From Portulaca oleracea (Eukaryota; Streptophyta; Magnoliopsida; Caryophyllales; Portulacaceae), in NCBI GenBank assembly GCA_029582165.1, contig CM055890.1, positions 2,460,044-2,524,043 on the forward strand: a DNA stretch of 64,000 nucleotides, written 5' to 3'. A program made the translations under genes and the position numbers. Within the stretch, counting starts at the first letter, position 1, and the number at the start of each line of letters is the position of its first letter. The notes beneath the pieces were generated by a model. The model searched no databases, was not told the origin of the DNA, and saw nothing but the letters and a program-made list of their open reading frames with translations. Below are positions 59,823-64,000 of the stretch, in pieces.

Positions 59823-59903
59823 AATTTTGTCGAAAAGCTCACCACTGGTGACAAACTCCAAAACAATATCAAGCATGAAGAACCTTGATGCATATGTACC
59901 AGC
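59823..59903 (-). pseudogene. CIPK-like protein kinase exon (27 codons)
   Basis: On the minus strand the exon follows TTCAG and ends ATT/GTAAG. It reads MLDIVLEFVTSGELFDKI at its end, very like the hinge segment of plant CIPK (SnRK3) kinases, with EFV(T)xGELFDKI. In intron-rich CIPK genes this segment is a short separate exon. The N-terminal half (AGTYASRFF) is degenerate. The next CIPK exon is not found downstream, so this is a captured or decayed fragment, not a gene. Confidence 0.6.
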
Positions 59904-60009
59904 CTGAAGTGAAAGCGCAAATTAATATTAAGCATGATTGTAAGTTAATCTTTGAGGTCTGAAAGTACAAATATAGCAGCTGACTGTGGCTAACTGACGC
60001 ATGACAAAC

Positions 60010-60473
60010 TGATAAGTCATTATTTTATAGTAATTTTTAGGGCTCAAACACATGTATTTCATGCTTTTTATACACTAAATCCCACGATTTTATACAAATT
60101 TATGTGATTTCTTCACTTGGTTGCAAGAATTAGTATGCCTTGTAGGATTTAATGAAAATCCACCTAAAAGCATGAAGAATTGGAAGAAAAGTGGCAAAAT
60201 TGAGAAGAAATTAAAAAAGAGAATTGAAAGAAGAAGAAATAAAGAGAAGAAGTGACCCAAACTGTGTGGCCCGGCCCAAATATTGGGTGAAAGAACAAAC
60301 ACTACCAACGTTCCAAGCAAAGAAATTCACATGATGATCAAATGCTCCGGACGCCACTATTTGATCGACCTAGCATCTTTTGCAGTGAACTAGTTTAGTG
60401 CGTAGTTGAACACAAATCCCTATGAGACAACCTTGATATACTACCCTGACCCGTACACTTGCGGTAGACACCC
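60010..60473 (+). mobile_element. 5' LTR remnant of the second gag-protease element
   Basis: It starts TGATAAGTCATT and ends with the conserved Athila LTR 3' end (TCCCTATGAGACAACCTTGA, then CCGTACACTTGCGG) shortly before the primer site. At about 465 bp it is much shorter than the 1.4-1.8 kb LTRs of its relatives, so an internal part is deleted, probably near 60340. Confidence 0.7.
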
Positions 60474-60483
60474 ATTAAGTTTT

Positions 60484-60501
60484 TGGCACCGTTGCCGGGG
60501 A
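60484..60501 (+). other. tRNA-Asp primer binding site
   Basis: TGGCACCGTTGCCGGGGA matches the complement of the plant tRNA-Asp 3' end with one change. Confidence 0.85.
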
Positions 60502-60625
60502 TTTGTTTCCCCAACCGCCTTTAAACGAAAGCACTCTGGTTGACAAGGTTATTTGTTTTCTTTATTTTTCTTTATTATAACTCTTGATTACGCTTGGTAT
60601 TCTTGTTTTTGTCTTTTTCAAGTTT

Positions 60626-61490
60626 ATGCAAAAAGACTTCTCTTTTGAATTCGACCCCGAGATCGAACGCACATTGCGAGAGAGAAGGGAAAAGGCAAGA
60701 CTGAAAGGAGAGCAACAGGAACATCAAGAAAGGCAAAGAGGAACAAGAAAGACGCAAAGAAGAAGAGAATGGCGAACAACAACAAACGTTAGGACAATAT
60801 GTGACTCCCAATGTCACCAATCCGCAATCCGCCATCACAGTCCCAGCGGTTGCAGCGAATGACTTTGAACTACGACCGTCATTGATTAATTTGATGTCCA
60901 AGGCACCGTTTCATGGGATGCCAAGCGAGGATTCGAATCGCCATATGCACCTCTTCCGCCAAGCCTGTGACACGTTTCAAGCCAACAATGTCTCAGAAGA
61001 TGCAATCAAACTGAGGCTCTTCCCATTTTCTTTAGAAGGTAAAGCATGGGAGTGGCTTGATTCACTCCCACCCAATTCAATCACTACATTCAATGAACTT
61101 GCCAGCATGTTCATGGCAAAATACTTTCCTCCCAGCAAGCTCACTAACTTGAGGAACCAGATTTCGACATTCACCCAAGAGCCTGACGAAACACTCTATG
61201 ATGCTTGGGAAAGATTTAAGGATTTTTCCGTTAATATCCTCAACACGAATTTGAACCTTGGGTTCCAATCTAATCCTTCTTCAACGGAGCAAACGAGTCG
61301 ATGAGAGGAAGCATCCTCTCAGCAGCTAGAGGTGATCTCATGGACAAGACTGTGTTCCAACTTACGAACTTGATAGAGCAATTAGCGAACAATTCATATC
61401 AATAGTCCAAACCCCGCCACAAAGCGGGAGGTAAGTTAAACGTTGACGCTATTTCTTTATTGTCTTCTAAGCTTGATACTTTGACATAGA
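60626..61490 (+). pseudogene. Gag N-terminal and capsid region
   Basis: The likely start is ATG 60626 (MQKDFSFEFDPEIERTLRER), like the minus-strand element's gag start. A frameshift near 60740 moves to the frame of 60801-61304, which has the gag core: KAPFHGMPSEDSNRHMHLF, IKLRLFPFSLEGKAWEWL, FMAKYFPPSKLTNLRNQI and LYDAWERFKD. After 61220 the frame is lost; MDKTVFQLTNLIEQLANNSY appears later in another frame and stops at about 61405. It would form the particle shell if intact. Confidence 0.82.
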
Positions 61491-61816
61491 AAATGGACCG
61501 TTGGAGCCCAGTTACAAACCCTCCAACATGTAACACTTGTCAGTCGACCGAGCATGAAACCTTAACTTGTCCCTCTAGTGGAATTAGTAATGAACAAACT
61601 CAGCTCGTCAACTATGTTGGCAACCAAAGGCAGAATTATGACATGAATTCCAACACCTATCATCCTGGATTAAGAAACCACCGAATTTTTCCTAAAGGAA
61701 TAACCAACCAACTGGTCCTCTTTAAGGACAAGGGAGAAAATACATACCCCCAAGATTTCAGAGATCACCAGTGCAAGCCCCCCTCCCCCCTCCCAAAAAA
61801 AAAAATTCAAACTTAG
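61491..61816 (+). pseudogene. Gag nucleocapsid part with intact zinc knuckle
   Basis: An open stretch reads CNTCQSTEHETLTC, a complete CX2CX4HX4C zinc knuckle, then QLVNYVGNQRQNYDMNSN. It ends in a low-complexity C/A run near 61780-61806 that shifts the frame. In the minus-strand relative the last Cys of the knuckle is changed. The knuckle binds the element's RNA for packaging. Confidence 0.75.
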
Positions 61817-62088
61817 AGACAACCTTATAGCGGGGCAACAAAAACAGGACAGGATAATGAAACATTTAATGCAACCCACAATAAAATTTTAGAAAACCAA
61901 CTCGCAAACTCAACAACTCCCTCTACTAGTTTACCCCCCAACCTGTCCCCAATCCAAGAGCGCAATGCAATGCTATAGACTGTAAGGAACAGGAACCTGA
62001 TTACTAGACACATAAAGAATCCACAACACCTAGAGTAGCCAAGGTAGACTTAGAACCCGACCAACGTGAGGGAACCATAACATACTCG

Positions 62089-62592
62089 GTGATGCCTAAA
62101 AAGGGAGATCCGGGGAGTTTCAAGATCCCTTGTCAGTTAGATGGTAGATCAATTGAGTATGCTCTATGTGACACGGGTTCTGGGGTAAACGTCCTTCAAA
62201 AGTCCTACCAAACGAAATTGGACCATAGGGACTTAAAAGTGACTAGCACGACTCTTTGTTTGGCAGATAAGACCCTTAGACAACCCCTAGGAGTCTTACA
62301 TAATGTCCCTCTTAACGTAGGAGAACATTATGTCCCTGGAGACTTCATGGTTCTAGATACGGAAGAGGATCCTGCACTGTAAATTATCCTGGGGAGATCT
62401 TTCCTTTCAACTGTGAATTGTAAGATGGATATTAAGGGAGGGACATTGGTTATCGAGCTAGGAAAGTCGATAATGGAGTATGTGATACAAGCAAACAAGA
62501 ATGTCCCAAAACAACCACAAAAAAAGTTTCAAGATGATGGTGACCCAGTCCTGCAATCAACCCAGAGATGGTTGAAGGACTCCGATGATTAG
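62089..62592 (+). pseudogene. Aspartic protease with one in-frame stop
   Basis: The frame reads GDPGSFKIPCQLDGRSIEYA followed by LCDTGSGVNVLQKSY, a classical D-T-G catalytic triad (D-S/T-G). PLGVLHNVPLNVGEHYVPGD follows. A TAA at 62380-62382 interrupts the protein just before IILGRSFLSTVNCKMDIKGG, the second half of the fold. The frame then stays open to TAG at 62590-62592. Coding ends there, with no RT following. Confidence 0.82.
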
Positions 62593-63190
62593 GAGTCAAT
62601 ATAACGTCGAGCTAACGATGTTAAATAAAGCACTACGGGGAGGGTACATCATTCTTCTTTTACCTATTCCTCCCCACTTATTTTTATTTTTATTTTCGTT
62701 ACTTTTTTCTAGTTTTTATTTCTTTTATCTTTCGAGTAATTTTATTTTTACTTTGTTATTTTGCTTTATTGTGCAGAGAAAAGAAGAAATTTAGATCAAC
62801 TTTCGGCTCTTTTAGATTTTTACTTCTAACCTAATGATTTTAGAGTAAGTGAGATGTTTGTAGAAACTCACAGCCTATCAAAGTGTAGAAGGAACCAAAG
62901 GAAACAAAGGAAAAATTCGAAATTAAAATAAAGAAAAATTGGGCAAAAACGAGCAGACAATGTCAGGTACAAAAACGCTGCCAGCGCCCACAAAATGCTG
63001 GCAGTGTCTCCTCCAGAAACAATAGGTATTGTTGAAATTTTCGCACGCTGCCAGTGCCCCACCAAATGTTGGCAGTGTTTCTGGGTTTCATGAAAAATTT
63101 TGCCTGCCTTTCACTTAAGTCGCCCCCCTTTTTAAAATCAAAACCTAAAAATATTTTTCCTCACTTCCTTCTTCTCCCTCGACGAATGCT
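62593..63190 (+). other. Post-protease untranslated region
   Basis: It starts with ACGATGTTAAATAAAGCACT, a degraded form of the conserved post-ORF motif of the other two elements. T-rich, then A-rich, stretches follow as in the 51661-51900 region. A cluster of inverted repeats lies at 62976-63077. No gene is seen. Confidence 0.65.
62976..63077. promoter_or_regulatory. CTGCCAG/CTGGCAG inverted-repeat cluster
   Basis: CGCTGCCAGCGCCC, ATGCTGGCAGTGTC, CGCTGCCAGTGCCC and TGTTGGCAGTGTT occur within about 100 bp. The position matches the internal dyad cluster of the plus-strand Athila element (52022-52130), but the core word differs (CTGCCAG instead of CACGG). Confidence 0.6.
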
Positions 63191-63580
63191 GCCCTTGATG
63201 TGTAACTGAGGCAAAGCTAGGGTTTGATCAATTATACATAAAGGAAGACGTGCAACCAATCTAGGGTTAGGGTAAGGTTCACATAAAACCTAGGATTGTT
63301 GTAGGGATAGCTCAATAAAGATAGATATTTTGGATAGTTCAAGGAGAATCGAACTTGATACAGAGACACCACAAGTCGAATCCCTAGGGCTTCTTGCTCT
63401 TCTACTTAGTTACAGAAACACCTTCTAAGTATAGGAACAAGCTCTACCTCACCACTTGAATAGCCAATTCAAGATACAATAGTAGAAAAGGAAAGAGGAT
63501 TATAGAAAACTCTCAAGGTAAGCAAAAGCGTATTGTATTCATTGCATAAAATCGTGTGTTTAGATGTTACAAGCTTCCCC

Positions 63581-63588
63581 TATTTATA
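63581..63588 (-). promoter_or_regulatory. TATA box on the minus strand
   Basis: TATAAATA in the context AGTATAAATAGGGGAAGC, an almost ideal plant TATA box. Confidence 0.55.
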
Positions 63589-63812
63589 CTAGAATAAAAC
63601 CTAATCCTTCTAGGACTATTAAGATTGGCGCCTAAGCAGCCTAAGGATGAATCCTTCTAGGATTCCCTTTGGCTTTCCTAATCCTGATGGGATTAGACAA
63701 AAGTGGTGTCCAATACAGAGGTTGAATCCTATTAGGATTCTCCTCTCCTAGACTCTTCTAGACTCCTCCAACTTGGCGCCTAAGCTAGATATTACTTGGC
63801 ATTATGCCTTCT

Positions 63813-63896
63813 AACAAACTTAGCTACTAATAAGGAAAATACAAATACTACTATAACAAACTTAGTTACTAATAAAGAAAACACAAATATTACTAA
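63813..63896. repeat. 42-bp tandem duplication (two copies)
   Basis: AACAAACTTAGCTACTAATA begins at 63813 and a near-identical copy begins at 63855. Both units are 42 bp with a few substitutions. Confidence 0.88.
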
Positions 63897-64000
63897 AACA
63901 TCTCTTCTAGGACGTCTCCTTGCACGTGACTTGACTCCTTCCTTTAGCTTGCTTGGACTTGGACGTCATCTTGAGTTATAGAACTCAATATATATATGGG

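Larger units (their letters stand above)
60010..63190 (+). mobile_element. Second gag-protease-only Athila-like element
   Basis: Plus-strand order: short 5' LTR remnant (60010 to about 60473), tRNA-Asp primer site (60484-60501), gag (60626 to about 61816), protease (62089-62592), and untranslated DNA with its own inverted-repeat cluster (62976-63077). As in the minus-strand element at 39-46 kb, no RT, RNase H or integrase follows the protease. The 3' end is cut near 63190 by another fragment. The reading frames are more decayed than in the first element. Confidence 0.78.
63190..64000 (-). mobile_element. Possible LTR fragment with minus-strand promoter
   Basis: A strong TATA box on the minus strand (TATAAATA at 63581-63588, followed by GGGGAAGC) and a leader to its left suggest the promoter half of an LTR. 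Upstream on the minus strand, 63600-63800 has repeated AATCC(T)NNTAGGATT words, which are self-complementary. No partner LTR or coding region is in the window, and the fragment runs off the edge. Confidence 0.4.

Overview
The window is repeat-rich plant nuclear heterochromatin, most likely from a dicot. Evidence for this: Ty3/gypsy retrotransposons of the Athila/Tat type (primer sites matching plant tRNA-Asp, an Athila-type env-like ORF), a Tekay/Del-like chromovirus remnant with a C-terminal chromodomain, a CACTA-like DNA element, plant-style TATA boxes in LTRs, and a short exon resembling plant CIPK kinases. I see no intact host gene, no rRNA or tRNA gene, and nothing bacterial. The species cannot be named from the sequence.

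Layout. (1) 1-26930: a head-to-tail array of 13 units: 11 short units of 1.90-1.95 kb, one long unit of 2.89 kb and a last long unit cut at 26930. Each unit is a piece of LTR plus the adjoining polypurine tract and 3' untranslated DNA of a minus-strand Athila-like retrotransposon, so this is a retrotransposon-derived satellite. The array extends past the left edge of the window; its right edge lies within 2 bp of an LTR terminus. (2) 26931-31057: the 3' half of a decayed plus-strand chromovirus (RT, integrase and chromodomain remnants, PPT, complete 1.9-kb LTR). (3) 31204-34705: a 3.5-kb solo LTR of a related chromovirus, with target duplication ATGAC. (4) 34711-39204: fragments of other elements, including a CACTA-like element, a 553-bp foldback element and a Ty1/copia protease scrap. 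(5) 39205-46935: a minus-strand Athila-like element that carries only gag and protease between its LTRs, with no pol; its 5' LTR is truncated. (6) 46936-57846: a 5'-truncated plus-strand Athila element with broken RT, RNase H and integrase, an env-like ORF and a 3' LTR. Its pol is split at 48306-49904 by a minus-strand solo LTR with target duplication CCCTT. (7) 57847-60009: exon-like islands on the minus strand, one CIPK-like, probably a captured or decayed gene mosaic. (8) 60010 to about 63190: a second gag-protease-only Athila-like element, plus strand. (9) About 63190-64000: a fragment with a minus-strand LTR-like promoter.

How the pieces relate. Sections 1, 5, 6, 8 and the solo LTR inside 6 belong to one broad Athila/Tat group. 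They share, as far as each is preserved, an LTR 3' end, a tRNA-Asp primer site, a G-rich polypurine tract beside the LTR, a conserved motif right after the last ORF, and clusters of GC-rich inverted repeats built on CCGTG/CACGG (a different core in section 8). In several LTRs these clusters lie just upstream of a TATA-like box. In the plus-strand element a second, nearly identical cluster lies between pol and the env-like ORF, where it could belong to an internal promoter. This recurring module and the gag-protease-only architecture are the least explained features of the window. No coding region here looks able to make a complete working polyprotein.
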